Shown here: piece by piece, positions 35,140 to 44,185 of the stretch
Layout: every line of letters starts with the position of its first letter
Position numbering within the stretch: position 1 is the first letter of the stretch
Position numbers and translations under genes: made by a program
Assembly (NCBI RefSeq): GCF_015831355.1
Contig: NZ_JADWYR010000001.1
Location: 1,426,001-1,490,000, forward strand
DNA from: Panacibacter microcysteis
Lineage (GTDB): Bacteria > Bacteroidota > Bacteroidia > Chitinophagales > Chitinophagaceae
Direction: 5' to 3'
DNA: 64,000 bases
The notes under the pieces: generated by a model
The model's database searches: none
Told to the model about the DNA's origin: nothing
The model's input: the letters and a program-made list of their open reading frames with translations, nothing else

Positions 35140-37008
35140 ATGTTCCAGGATTATGATGTGATAGTGGTTGGTGCAGGTCATGCTGGGTGTGAAGCCGCAG
35201 CCTCAGCTGCAAACCTCGGCAGTAAAGTCTTACTCATTACCATGAATATGCAAACCATTGCCCAGATGAGTTGCAACCCTGCGATGGGTGGAATAGCAAA
35301 AGGCCAAATCGTCAGAGAAATCGATGCGATGGGTGGTTACAGCGGTATTGTTACAGATAAAAGTATGTTGCAGTTTCGCATGCTCAATAAAAGCAAAGGC
35401 CCTGCAATGTGGAGCCCTAGAGCACAGAGCGACAGGATGATGTTTGCCGGAGCCTGGAGGGAAATGCTAGAACAAACACCCAATGTTGATTTTTACCAGG
35501 ACATGGTGAAATCAATTGTTTTGAAAGGTGGAATGGCATGTGGTGTGATAACTGGATTAGGTCACACAATCTTATCCAAAGCAGTCGTAGTTACCAGCGG
35601 AACTTTTTTAAACGGTATTATCCATATAGGTGAAAAACAGTTTGGCGGGGGAAGGGTTGCTGAAAAAGCGGCAACAGGAATAACTGAACAATTAATTGCA
35701 TATGGGTTCGAAAGCGATCGCCTGAAAACCGGAACCCCGCCGAGGGTAGATGGAAGATCGCTTGATTATTCTAAAATGGAAGAACAACGGGGCGATGATG
35801 AAATCATTGGTTTCTCGTACCTGAATACTGAAAAACTTCACCCATCAAAACAACGAAGCTGTTATATAACTTACACCAGCCAAAAAGTGCATGATATATT
35901 AAAGACGGGGTTTGACCGTAGCCCTATGTTCGCTGGTAGAATTGACGGCGTAGGCCCTCGCTACTGCCCAAGCATTGAAGACAAAATTAACCGCTTTGCG
36001 GAGCGGGACCGGCATCAGCTTTTTGTAGAGCCGGAAGGCTTCAATACGGTTGAAATCTATGTTAACGGATTTTCTACATCATTACCCGAAGAAGTTCAAT
36101 ACGAAGCACTTCGTAATATTGAAGGTTTTGAAACTGCAAAGATTTTCAGACCGGGTTATGCAATCGAATACGACTACTTTCCACCTACACAGCTCACTCA
36201 TTCGCTTGAAACAAAGTTGGTTCAAAACTTATTTTTTGCTGGACAGGTAAACGGAACAACCGGATACGAAGAAGCCGCCTGCCAGGGATTTATGGCAGGT
36301 ATAAACGCCCATCAAAAAATTAACAATCTTGAACCATTTATCCTGAAGCGCAGTGAAGCTTATATTGGCGTTTTGATAGACGACCTTATTAGTAAAGGAA
36401 CAGAAGAGCCTTACCGTATGTTTACCAGCAGGGCAGAATACAGAACCTTGTTAAGACAAGATAACGCAGATCTAAGGCTTACCGAAAAAAGTTACCGTCT
36501 TGGCCTTGCATCGCAAGATCGCATGGAAAGAGTAAATGATAAGCAGGCATCTGTTAGGGCAATACACGATTACCTGAAAAATATATACGTTGATACCGCA
36601 GAAGCGAATAATTACCTGGCGGGTATTAATTCTGCACTGTTGACTGAGAAACAAAAGGCATCCAAAATTCTCTTACGCCCAGATGTAGACATTAACGCAC
36701 TAATCGATGGAGTACCCAAATTAAGTTTCTTAAAAGAAAAGTATTCCGCAGAATCTCTTGAACAGTCTGAAATACAAATAAAGTATGAACGCTATATTGA
36801 AAAAGAACAAGATCTTGTGCTTCGTATGTCAACAATGGAAGAACAAATAATTCCAGATTCTTTCAACTATGATAAAGTTTCTGCGCTTAGTAACGAAGCG
36901 TTGCAAAAGTTTAAAAAGATAAAGCCGAGAACGTTAGGACAAGCCGGCAGAATAAGTGGTGTAAACCCAAGCGATGTGCAGATATTAATGGTCTACATGG
37001 GCAGGTAA
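35140..37008 (+). CDS. mnmG: tRNA uridine-5-carboxymethylaminomethyl synthase MnmG
   Basis: With MnmE it modifies the wobble uridine of several tRNAs, using FAD and methylene-tetrahydrofolate. The 622-residue protein has the FAD-binding VGAGHAGCEAAASAANLG at residues 8-25, MSCNPAMGGIAKGQIVREID near 48 and GQVNGTTGYEEAACQGFMAG near 367, all GidA hallmarks. In many bacteria this gene is close to the replication origin, which fits the parS-like sites just upstream. mnmE is not in the window. Confidence 0.97.
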   Translation: MFQDYDVIVVGAGHAGCEAAASAANLGSKVLLITMNMQTIAQMSCNPAMGGIAKGQIVREIDAMGGYSGIVTDKSMLQFRMLNKSKGPAMWSPRAQSDRMMFAGAWREMLEQTPNVDFYQDMVKSIVLKGGMACGVITGLGHTILSKAVVVTSGTFLNGIIHIGEKQFGGGRVAEKAATGITEQLIAYGFESDRLKTGTPPRVDGRSLDYSKMEEQRGDDEIIGFSYLNTEKLHPSKQRSCYITYTSQKVHDILKTGFDRSPMFAGRIDGVGPRYCPSIEDKINRFAERDRHQLFVEPEGFNTVEIYVNGFSTSLPEEVQYEALRNIEGFETAKIFRPGYAIEYDYFPPTQLTHSLETKLVQNLFFAGQVNGTTGYEEAACQGFMAGINAHQKINNLEPFILKRSEAYIGVLIDDLISKGTEEPYRMFTSRAEYRTLLRQDNADLRLTEKSYRLGLASQDRMERVNDKQASVRAIHDYLKNIYVDTAEANNYLAGINSALLTEKQKASKILLRPDVDINALIDGVPKLSFLKEKYSAESLEQSEIQIKYERYIEKEQDLVLRMSTMEEQIIPDSFNYDKVSALSNEALQKFKKIKPRTLGQAGRISGVNPSDVQILMVYMGR

Positions 37009-37155
37009 TACTAGCATGCGACTTTCATTCAATACAATAATACAAAAATTGACAGGCCTGGTAAACAACCTGTCTAAAAACTAAATTCGGGTTAAATAGG
37101 TTTACACATTATTTGGTATCCTCTTATTAATCTTAATATTACACGCAAATAAACT

Positions 37156-37929
37156 TTGTTGAAAAGATTACTACACTTTTCTTTTTTACTGGCGTTTACA
37201 TTACTTGCCACATGTAGTTTTGGCCAGCTTACATTACATGGTACCGTGTATGATTACTTTTCAAAAAGACCGCTTGATGCAGTAACCATCCAGAGCTCTT
37301 CCGGCAGGTATGCCATTTCTGATTCTACCGGAAAATTTACTATACCCGTTTCCAAAAAAGATTCTGTATGGTTTTCCTATCTCTCAAAAAATACCATGAA
37401 GTATCCTATAGATACTATCAGGAACCTGCTGAATTTTGAAATAGCTCTTTATGTAGATGCTGCCTGGCTTCCTGAGATAAAAATCCGCAATAAAAATTAT
37501 AAACAGGATTCAATTGCCAACCGCCAGGAATACGCAAAGGTTTTCAATTTCAGGAAACCAACTGTAAGAATAACATCGCCGTCGCCAAATAGCTATACGC
37601 CCGGTTCTGTTACGGCAGGACTCGATATAAACGAATTCATCAACATGTTTCGTTTCAGGAGGAACAGGCAATTACTGTCTATGCAACAAAGACTGGAAGA
37701 ACAGGAAAAAGAAAAGTATGTAAACCACCGCTATACAAAATACCTTGTCGGCAAATTAACGCAACTGAAAGATCATGAGCTGGATTCATTTATAAATCTC
37801 AGTAAACCCTCTTACGATCTGCTTCTTTACATGAATGATCTTGAACTGGGTTATTATATTCAACAGATATACACACTCTACAAAAACGGCGGCCGCATAC
37901 AGGATATGTTGAAACCGGAAGAAAATTAA
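37156..37929 (+). CDS. Secreted carboxypeptidase-regulatory-like domain protein
   Basis: A 257-residue exported protein: signal peptide to about residue 23 (CSFG-Q), then a beta-sandwich of the CarboxypepD_reg-like type (LHGTVYDYFSKRPLDAVTIQ and GKFTIPV) at about residues 26-100, then a helical part rich in Arg, Gln and Glu (RRNRQLLSMQQRLEEQEKEK). This architecture is common among uncharacterised Bacteroidota envelope proteins. No catalytic residues are evident. TTG start at 37156. Function unknown. Confidence 0.75.
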   Translation: MLKRLLHFSFLLAFTLLATCSFGQLTLHGTVYDYFSKRPLDAVTIQSSSGRYAISDSTGKFTIPVSKKDSVWFSYLSKNTMKYPIDTIRNLLNFEIALYVDAAWLPEIKIRNKNYKQDSIANRQEYAKVFNFRKPTVRITSPSPNSYTPGSVTAGLDINEFINMFRFRRNRQLLSMQQRLEEQEKEKYVNHRYTKYLVGKLTQLKDHELDSFINLSKPSYDLLLYMNDLELGYYIQQIYTLYKNGGRIQDMLKPEEN

Positions 37930-37961
37930 GATACCGGCAGCAGTTTTTCATGGCATCACCT

Positions 37962-37982
37962 GTTGCGTCGCAATCACTTCAT
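37962..37982 (-). repeat. Interspersed repeat copy 13, type C
   Basis: The type C core is exact on the minus strand, with the tail AGGTGATGCCATGAAAAACTG and a GCCGGTATC end. It lies between two convergent genes. Confidence 0.87.
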
Positions 37983-38004
37983 CGGTTGGATTATATGGCA
38001 GCAT

Positions 38005-39018
38005 TTAGCCCCCTAAACCTGCAGCCTTACTAATATCAAGCATACGTTGAATGGGTTTAAGAGCTGCCACACGCAGGTTTTCATCCATCAGTATTTCCGG
38101 CTCTTCGTACTCCATACACAAATAAAGTTTCTCCAGCGTGTTCAGTTTCATATGCGGGCAATCATTACATGCACATGCATTATCTGGTGGTGCAGGAATA
38201 AAAGTTTTCTCCGGTGCATCTTTTTGCATCTGGTGCAAAATACCTGTTTCCGTTGCCACAATAAACGTATTGGCATTATCCGCAACAGCGTATTTCAATA
38301 GTTGTGTTGTACTTCCAATAAAATCAGCAATTTTCAATATGCTATCCTCACACTCAGGATGAGCTATCAGTTTGGCCTCAGGGTGCCTCATTTTCAGCCT
38401 TGTTATCTTTTCCAGGCTGAATATCTCATGCACCATGCAGGCGCCATTCCAGAGCAGCATATTGCGTCCTATCTGCTTGTTGAGATAAGCACCGAGGTTT
38501 TTATCAGGTGCAAAAATGATTGGCTGATCTGCAGGTACACTTTCAATGATCTTTTGTGCATTGCTGCTTGTACAAATAATATCACTCAAAGCTTTTATAT
38601 CAGCACTGCAGTTTATATACGATATAACAATATGATCAGGGTGTTTTGCCTTAAACGCGCTGAACAGATCTGCGGGTGCACTATCTGCAAGTGAACAACC
38701 TGCTTTCAGGTCTGGCAACAAAACCTTTTTATGCGGGTTTAGAATTTTTGCTGTTTCAGCCATAAAATGTACGCCGGCAAAAACGATTATATCAGCATTG
38801 GTCTTTGCCGCGTGTTGCGCCAGCCCCAGGCTATCACCAATGTAATCGGCAACATCCTGTATATCCGGCTCCTGGTAGTAGTGGGCCAGCAACACTGCGT
38901 TCTTTTCTTTCTTCAATCTTTCAATCTCATGAAACAGGTCCAGCGACGGATCTATGTTTACGTCGAGAAATCCTTTTTCATTAATTTTTTTTCGTGCTGC
39001 TGCAATGTTAATTTCCAT
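38005..39018 (-). CDS. nadA: Quinolinate synthase NadA
   Basis: Condenses iminoaspartate with dihydroxyacetone phosphate to quinolinate in de novo NAD synthesis, using a 4Fe-4S cluster. The 337-residue protein has the three cluster cysteines in [17 protein letters not shown] and the [11 protein letters not shown] region, plus [20 protein letters not shown] near residue 39. nadB and nadC are not adjacent. Its 5' leader starts with a clear dyad (39083-39101), so it may be regulated. Confidence 0.96.
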   Translation of the reverse strand: MEINIAAARKKINEKGFLDVNIDPSLDLFHEIERLKKEKNAVLLAHYYQEPDIQDVADYIGDSLGLAQHAAKTNADIIVFAGVHFMAETAKILNPHKKVLLPDLKAGCSLADSAPADLFSAFKAKHPDHIVISYINCSADIKALSDIICTSSNAQKIIESVPADQPIIFAPDKNLGAYLNKQIGRNMLLWNGACMVHEIFSLEKITRLKMRHPEAKLIAHPECEDSILKIADFIGSTTQLLKYAVADNANTFIVATETGILHQMQKDAPEKTFIPAPPDNACACNDCPHMKLNTLEKLYLCMEYEEPEILMDENLRVAALKPIQRMLDISKAAGLGG

Positions 39019-39082
39019 TGTAATAAGATATATTAATACATTATTATTATAAACACCTACTACTATTACGGGTGTTAATTTC

Positions 39083-39101
39083 GGGATAACTTACTTATCC
39101 C
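39083..39101. promoter_or_regulatory. 19-bp dyad at the start of the nadA transcript
   Basis: GGGATAA-CTTAC-TTATCCC is a perfect inverted repeat with 7-base arms. It begins just where transcription from the nadA -7 element should start, so it could be a repressor site or a 5' mRNA hairpin. Confidence 0.55.
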
Positions 39102-39108
39102 CAGAGTA

Positions 39109-39116
39109 CAAAGTTA
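39109..39116 (-). promoter_or_regulatory. -7 element of nadA
   Basis: TAACTTTG on the minus strand; the start point would be near 39102, giving a leader of about 84 bases. No clear -33 TTTG. Confidence 0.5.
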
Positions 39117-39503
39117 ATTACACTTGATTTACTAACAGGAATAAACAACAAATCCACATGGTTGTTTGTAAGCAGGTAAAGCCTTTGAGTAAGTTTTTAA
39201 CAAAAGTTGATAACAGCTTCCGTGTTTTTTCACAAACGTCAATTCACACCATTTCCACTGTTAACGAAGACAACGAAAAATGTCAGCAAAATTTTCAAAA
39301 ACCCCGAAAGCTACAAAACCCGCTTAGTTATTCTTTGCGTTTCCCCAACAGCAATAAAAAAAAACGGCTTTATCAACATACATAAACGCTTTTCAACAAT
39401 ACGCTGTTAAGAAATAAAAAATACCGGATACTTGTTTCATTTGAATGATTGATTTATGGCGGGGAAACCTGCACCGCAAACCGAAGCTGCAGTAAAAAAC
39501 AAC

Positions 39504-39524
39504 AGTACAAGAGTGCGACGCAAC
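39504..39524 (+). repeat. Interspersed repeat copy 14, type A
   Basis: An exact type A core with an AGGTGATGCCACAGGGCTTTT tail and an end AGCCGGGCCCATAA. It sits in the nadA-ppiD gap. Confidence 0.9.
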
Positions 39525-39610
39525 AGGTGATGCCACAGGGCTTTTAGCCGGGCCCATAACTTTCACTGTGTTTAAAAATGCCTTATACCTGGCCCCCAAG
39601 TTATTCACAA

Positions 39611-39641
39611 TTTGTTCAAATGTTTTATTACCCTATTTTTG
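39611..39641 (+). promoter_or_regulatory. Promoter of ppiD
   Basis: TTTG at 39611-39614, a 19-base spacer and TATTTTTG at 39634-39641 match the Bacteroidota consensus exactly; transcription would start about 23 bases before the ATG. Confidence 0.82.
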
Positions 39642-39670
39642 CCATCCTCTAAAAACCATATAATAATATT

Positions 39671-41773
39671 ATGTCAGTTATTCAACGGATACGCGATAAG
39701 GCTGCGTGGTTTGTTTTCGGTGCGATTGCTTTGTCTCTTATCGCCTTTATTCTGCAGGATGCCTTTTCAAGGCGTGGTAGTGTTTTTTCAAGTGAATCAA
39801 CCCTCGGCGAGGTAAACGGTATTGACATCGACAGGGAAACTTACGAACACAAACTCGATTTTTATGAGCAGGCAAATGGCACGCCAAGAAGCCAGCTCAT
39901 GGGAAGTGTTTGGGATTATATGGTTGAGCAGACCCTGATGGAGCAGGAATATGAGAAACTGGGTATAAAAGTAGGTGCCGATGAATTAAGTGATGTGTTA
40001 TTTGGAGATAACCCGCCACAGTGGATGCAACAGGCATTTACCAACCCGCAAACGGGTGTGTATGACGCAAATCTTGCAAAACAGCAGTTTGCTGAAATAA
40101 AAAAGAATGCAGATGATGCACGAAATGCACAGCTTTACGAAGGATATCTTGAGCCCACCATTTTACAGACAGAAAGAGAAAAATACCAGTCTTTGATAAC
40201 CGGTGCTGTATATGTACCAAAATGGATGGCAGAAAAAACAAATGCCGATAACAACTCTCTTGCTAAAATTGCTTATGTTTCTGTGCCTTATGCCTCCATT
40301 AGTGACAGCACCGTAAAAGTTTCTGACGATGACGTATCTGCATATATTAAGGCGCATCCGAAACAGTTTGAGCAAAAAGAAGAGGCAAGACAAATTTCAT
40401 ATGTATCCTTCGATGCAAAACCAAGCAGGGAAGATTCAGTTGCCGTAATTGACCAGCTGCAACAGCTGAAATCAGAATTTGCCGCAACAACTGATGAAAA
40501 AGCTTTCCTAGCAAGAAACAGCAGCGAATTACCTTATTACAATAGTTTCCTAAACAAAAAGGAAATAAAGCAGGCCGTAAACGATTCAATTTTTGCGTTG
40601 TCTGTTGGTGCCGTTTACGGACCCTATGCTGATAATAATAACTATGTGCTGGCAAAACTTGTAGCAGAAAGACAGGTGCCTGATTCTGTAAAAGTGCGTC
40701 ACATATTGGTAGCAACGGCGCAACAAACACAACAGGGCCAGCTTACACGTGTAAGAGATGACAGCAGTGCAAGAAAAAGATTAGACAGTGCAATAGCATT
40801 GTTGAACGCCGGCAGCAATTTCGATTCTGTTTGTGTACAATATTCTGATGATCCGGGTAGTAAAGACAAAGGTGGCGTATATGACTACTTTACATCGGGC
40901 AGAATGATGGAAGAATTCAATGACTTCGCCTTTACACATCCTGTGGGTGCCAAGGATGTGGTTAAAACCGCTTACGGTTACCACTATATAGAAGTGCTCG
41001 GTCAAAAAGGTGCGGAGACAGGTTATAAATTTGCCTATTTGTCAAAACCGGTATTGGCAAGCGCTGAAACGATCAATAATGCCAGTGCGGCTGCTACGCA
41101 GTTCGCATCATCGAGCCGCACCAGGGCAGACTTTGACGCAAATGCGAAAAAGTTAGGGATTACACCACAAACAGCCGGCGATATTAAACCGAACGATTTC
41201 AATATCATGGGCGTTGGAGAAAACAGGCAAATGGTCAAATGGATCGCAGAAAACGATCCCGGTGATATCTCAGAGCCATTCGAAATAAATGATAAATATG
41301 TAGTGGCCGTAATACTGGGTATAAGCAAACCCGGTCTCCAATCTGTAAACCAGGCAAGACCAATGGTAGAGCCATTACTTAGAAATGAGAAAAAAGCAGA
41401 ACAAATTATAGCATCAAAATTCAAAGGCACAACGCTGGAGCAGTTTGCACAATCAACCGGTGGTGCTATCCAGTTTGCTGACAGTATTGCATACCAGTCT
41501 TACATTATCAGCGGTATAGGCAACGAACCAAAAATTGTAGGTGCTGCATTCAATAAGGGTTTACAGGGCAAGGCAAGCACACCAATAGCTGGTATGTCTG
41601 GTGTCTTCGCTATTAAGGGTGAAAGTATTTATGCTGCAGCATCGCTCGGAATAAATGCTGATATGCTGCGTGCACAAATGGAAAACCAGATGAAATCGCA
41701 GATCGCCTATCGTTCTATGTCTGCTTTAAGAGATGCAGCTAAAATAGAAGATAACCGTGCTAAGTTTTATTAG
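39671..41773 (+). CDS. ppiD: PpiD/SurA-type periplasmic peptidyl-prolyl isomerase
   Basis: A 700-residue foldase anchored by one N-terminal helix (WFVFGAIALSLIAFIL, residues 13-28) and facing the periplasm, where it helps outer-membrane proteins fold. The SurA-like N-terminal part is followed by a parvulin domain near residues 335-450 (VKVRHILVAT, YSDDPGSKDKGGVYDYF, GYHYIEVLG). A second, degenerate PPIase-like region follows. It has its own strong promoter and terminator and so is a single-gene unit. Confidence 0.92.
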   Translation: MSVIQRIRDKAAWFVFGAIALSLIAFILQDAFSRRGSVFSSESTLGEVNGIDIDRETYEHKLDFYEQANGTPRSQLMGSVWDYMVEQTLMEQEYEKLGIKVGADELSDVLFGDNPPQWMQQAFTNPQTGVYDANLAKQQFAEIKKNADDARNAQLYEGYLEPTILQTEREKYQSLITGAVYVPKWMAEKTNADNNSLAKIAYVSVPYASISDSTVKVSDDDVSAYIKAHPKQFEQKEEARQISYVSFDAKPSREDSVAVIDQLQQLKSEFAATTDEKAFLARNSSELPYYNSFLNKKEIKQAVNDSIFALSVGAVYGPYADNNNYVLAKLVAERQVPDSVKVRHILVATAQQTQQGQLTRVRDDSSARKRLDSAIALLNAGSNFDSVCVQYSDDPGSKDKGGVYDYFTSGRMMEEFNDFAFTHPVGAKDVVKTAYGYHYIEVLGQKGAETGYKFAYLSKPVLASAETINNASAAATQFASSSRTRADFDANAKKLGITPQTAGDIKPNDFNIMGVGENRQMVKWIAENDPGDISEPFEINDKYVVAVILGISKPGLQSVNQARPMVEPLLRNEKKAEQIIASKFKGTTLEQFAQSTGGAIQFADSIAYQSYIISGIGNEPKIVGAAFNKGLQGKASTPIAGMSGVFAIKGESIYAAASLGINADMLRAQMENQMKSQIAYRSMSALRDAAKIEDNRAKFY

Positions 41774-41797
41774 TGTTTATCAGAAAATTATTATAAC

Positions 41798-41823
41798 AGC
41801 CCGGCATACGCCGGGCTTTTTTG
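41798..41823 (+). terminator. Rho-independent terminator of ppiD
   Basis: Stem AGCCCGGC/GCCGGGCT around ATAC, followed by a run of Ts, 25 bases after the ppiD stop. Confidence 0.92.
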
Positions 41824-41871
41824 TTATTAAGATGTTCTTCATTCCGAAAACAACAACAGGCCGCGAGGTAT

Positions 41872-41879
41872 TAATTTTG
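41872..41879 (+). promoter_or_regulatory. -7 element of the DUF2480 gene
   Basis: TAATTTTG, 15 bases before the ATG; no clear -33 box. Confidence 0.45.
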
Positions 41880-41894
41880 TAAAAAAAGCTGCAC

Positions 41895-42401
41895 ATGCAA
41901 GAAACGATCGTAAACAGGGTTGCAGAAAGTGGTATAGTAACCATTAACCTCGAAGATTTTTATCCAAAAGACGAGATACTGGTATTCGATCTAAAAGATC
42001 ACCTGTTTCGGGGTTTGTTATTAAAAGAAAAAGAATTCAGGGCTGCCCTTATAACTATCGACTGGTCTGTTTACCAGCAAAAAAATGTAGCTATTACCTG
42101 CACTTCAGATGCTATTATACCTGTTTGGGCGTATATGCTCGTCGCCACATATCTCGGGCCTTTTGCCAATAATATTATGGTAGGAACACCCGGTTTACTT
42201 GCCGAGAATATCCTGCTGCAAAACATCAGCCAGGTAGATACCACAACGTTTACAGACAAACGTATTGTTATCAAAGGCTGTGGAGACATACATATTCCTG
42301 AAAGCGCCTATGCCGCAATTACTTTCAGATTAAAACCGGTTGCAAAAAGTATCATGTACGGCGAACCATGCAGTACAGTTCCGGTATATAAAAAGAAATA
42401 A
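41895..42401 (+). CDS. DUF2480 family protein
   Basis: A 168-residue soluble protein that I recognise as DUF2480, a family restricted in practice to Bacteroidota and without a known function. Conserved-looking stretches are TINLEDFYPKDEILVFDLKD near residue 18, VPVWAYMLVATYLGPFA near 77 and the cysteine in IKGCGDIHIPESAYA near 133. It has no signal peptide or membrane segment. It stands alone between the ppiD terminator and a type C repeat. Confidence 0.82.
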   Translation: MQETIVNRVAESGIVTINLEDFYPKDEILVFDLKDHLFRGLLLKEKEFRAALITIDWSVYQQKNVAITCTSDAIIPVWAYMLVATYLGPFANNIMVGTPGLLAENILLQNISQVDTTTFTDKRIVIKGCGDIHIPESAYAAITFRLKPVAKSIMYGEPCSTVPVYKKK

Positions 42402-42436
42402 TATAGATACCGGCAGGCGAACAGGTGGCATCGTCC

Positions 42437-42457
42437 CTTGCGTCGCAATCACTTCAT
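42437..42457 (-). repeat. Interspersed repeat copy 15, type C
   Basis: Type C core with GACGCAAG at its end in place of GACGCAAC, tail GGACGATGCCACCTG and end TGCCGGTATC. It is in the gap before the first hybrid kinase. Confidence 0.82.
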
Positions 42458-42688
42458 CTACAGAACATAAAGCATCATTCCAATATTTATACGGGCAATT
42501 ATTTACCCATAATTGTGGAATATTTTGCCTTTTCCTCACATCTTGTATTATTAATATCCACTGTGGAGAAAGTTGTTAATAAAGCATAATTTTTGCTCCC
42601 ATCAACCACACGTGCATTGCAGCATGTGCTGTTTGCATTGTCTAAACGTCCCCTTTACATGAACAAATAATTTGGAGCTGGCAATAAC

Positions 42689-44161
42689 ATGATACTTATC
42701 GTTGACGATAAACCGGAGAATATTCTATCACTGAAGTCGGTGTTAACACTTCATTCCTTTCCGACAGACACAGCAACCAGCGGGGAAGAGGCATTGAAGA
42801 AAGTGCTGAAAAATAATTACGCGCTAATTATCCTCGATGTACAAATGCCTGGTATGGACGGGTTCGAAGTAGCGGAAGCCATCTCGGGTTATAGCAAAAC
42901 CAAAGACGTGCCCATCATTTTTCTTTCGGCGGTAAACACAGATAAAAGATTCATTACAAGAGGTTATGGCTCCGGTGGTATCGATTACATTACAAAACCC
43001 ATCGACCCTGAAATCCTCCTGCTTAAAGTAAAAACATTTTACAGGCTGTACGAGCAAACAAGACAGTTGAATGAAATGCAGGACAACCTGCGTTCAGAAA
43101 TAGAGTTCAGAAAAAAAGCACAACAGGAGATCAACGAAAAAGCGCTGGAACTAAAATTTGTGCTGGAATCAATACCACAGATTGCATTTACCACCAAGCC
43201 TGACGGAACACTGGAATACAAAAACAGCCAGTGGATGTTGTATGCCGATTCTGAAAGAAATTTCCCTGTTACACATCCCGACGATGGCTGCATAGAAGAA
43301 GAATTAAAGAAACGCATGGAAAAAGGTAAACCGGTAGAAATGGAAGTACGTGTAAAAAAGCATGAGCAGCCAGATTACCGCTACCATTTATTACGCGTAT
43401 TACCTGTAAAAGAAAACAATGCTATTGTAAAATGGGTTGGTACTTTTACTGATATCGACGACCAGAAACAGGCTGTAAAAAGGAAAGATGAGTTTATCAG
43501 TATTGCCAGCCACGAATTGAAAACCCCGCTTACCAGTATTAAAGGCTACGTACAACTGCTCGAAAGAACAAGTACAGATAAATCTTCCGGCGTTTATATC
43601 GACAGAACGCTTGTACAGATACGAAAGCTGGACAGCCTGATTGCTGATCTGCTTGACATCTCTAAAATAGAAAGTGGAAAACTAAAATTTAACATGCAAC
43701 CTTTCGATCTTGATTCAATGGTTGCTAATACGGTTGATATCATCAGTCAAACATACCCGGATTATAAAATATCAAGGGTAGGAAAACAGGCGGAAACCAT
43801 TTATGGAGATCCTGTCAGGCTCGAGCAGGTGCTTATAAACTTTCTTTCCAACTCTATAAAATATTCACCCCAATCGAAAAACGTGGAAGTGGAAACGAGG
43901 GCAGACCACAATGGAAAGATCTTTATTGGCGTACGCGACCATGGAATCGGAATTTCAAAAAAAGACCAGGAGAATATCTTCCAGAAATATTACCGTACAG
44001 AAACATCCGGTAACAGCGTACAGGGTCTTGGAATAGGCTTATATATCTGTGCGGAAATACTCAAACGACACAATTTCGAATATGGAGTAGACAGCGAACC
44101 GGGAAAAGGTTCTTTGTTTTATTTTTTAGTTCCAAAAGAGAAGACCGTTACGAACGAATAA
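42689..44161 (+). CDS. Hybrid sensor kinase: REC-PAS-HisKA-HATPase
   Basis: A 490-residue cytoplasmic signalling protein. A receiver domain at residues 1-120 has the phospho-acceptor Asp50 (ILDVQMPGMDG) and Lys103 (ITKPID). A coiled linker and PAS domain follow (about 145-260), then the HisKA helix with the phospho-histidine in ASHELKTPLTSIKGY (about residue 275) and an ATPase domain with the N box (LINFLSNSIKYSP), GVRDHGIGIS and GLGIGLYI. An N-terminal receiver suggests that it takes phosphate or signal from another kinase. It lies 24 bases before the large hybrid kinase. Confidence 0.93.
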   Translation: MILIVDDKPENILSLKSVLTLHSFPTDTATSGEEALKKVLKNNYALIILDVQMPGMDGFEVAEAISGYSKTKDVPIIFLSAVNTDKRFITRGYGSGGIDYITKPIDPEILLLKVKTFYRLYEQTRQLNEMQDNLRSEIEFRKKAQQEINEKALELKFVLESIPQIAFTTKPDGTLEYKNSQWMLYADSERNFPVTHPDDGCIEEELKKRMEKGKPVEMEVRVKKHEQPDYRYHLLRVLPVKENNAIVKWVGTFTDIDDQKQAVKRKDEFISIASHELKTPLTSIKGYVQLLERTSTDKSSGVYIDRTLVQIRKLDSLIADLLDISKIESGKLKFNMQPFDLDSMVANTVDIISQTYPDYKISRVGKQAETIYGDPVRLEQVLINFLSNSIKYSPQSKNVEVETRADHNGKIFIGVRDHGIGISKKDQENIFQKYYRTETSGNSVQGLGIGLYICAEILKRHNFEYGVDSEPGKGSLFYFLVPKEKTVTNE

Positions 44162-44185
44162 AAGGATAATATAAACCACCCCATC

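Larger units (their letters stand above)
39019..39670. other. 652-base non-coding gap; weak replication-origin candidate
   Basis: The largest gap in the window separates divergent nadA and ppiD. It has an AT-rich tract (39019-39060), three 9-mers within one base of the DnaA box TTATCCACA, all on the plus strand (39095-39103, 39370-39378, 39601-39609), one interspersed repeat and two promoters. Short frames here (for example 39158-39385) are not protein-like. The origin reading is an inference. Confidence 0.4.

Noticed and set aside
37051-37074. Hairpin GACAGG/CCTGTC after mnmG as a terminator
   Set aside because: Six-base stem, 12-base loop and no T-run; too weak to call.
39158-39385. 75-codon frame in the nadA-ppiD gap
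   Set aside because: Not protein-like, no start signal; the gap looks regulatory.
42402-42688. A second origin candidate with TGTGGAGAA-like boxes
   Set aside because: Only one near match to the DnaA box and a nearby repeat; weaker than the 39 kb gap.
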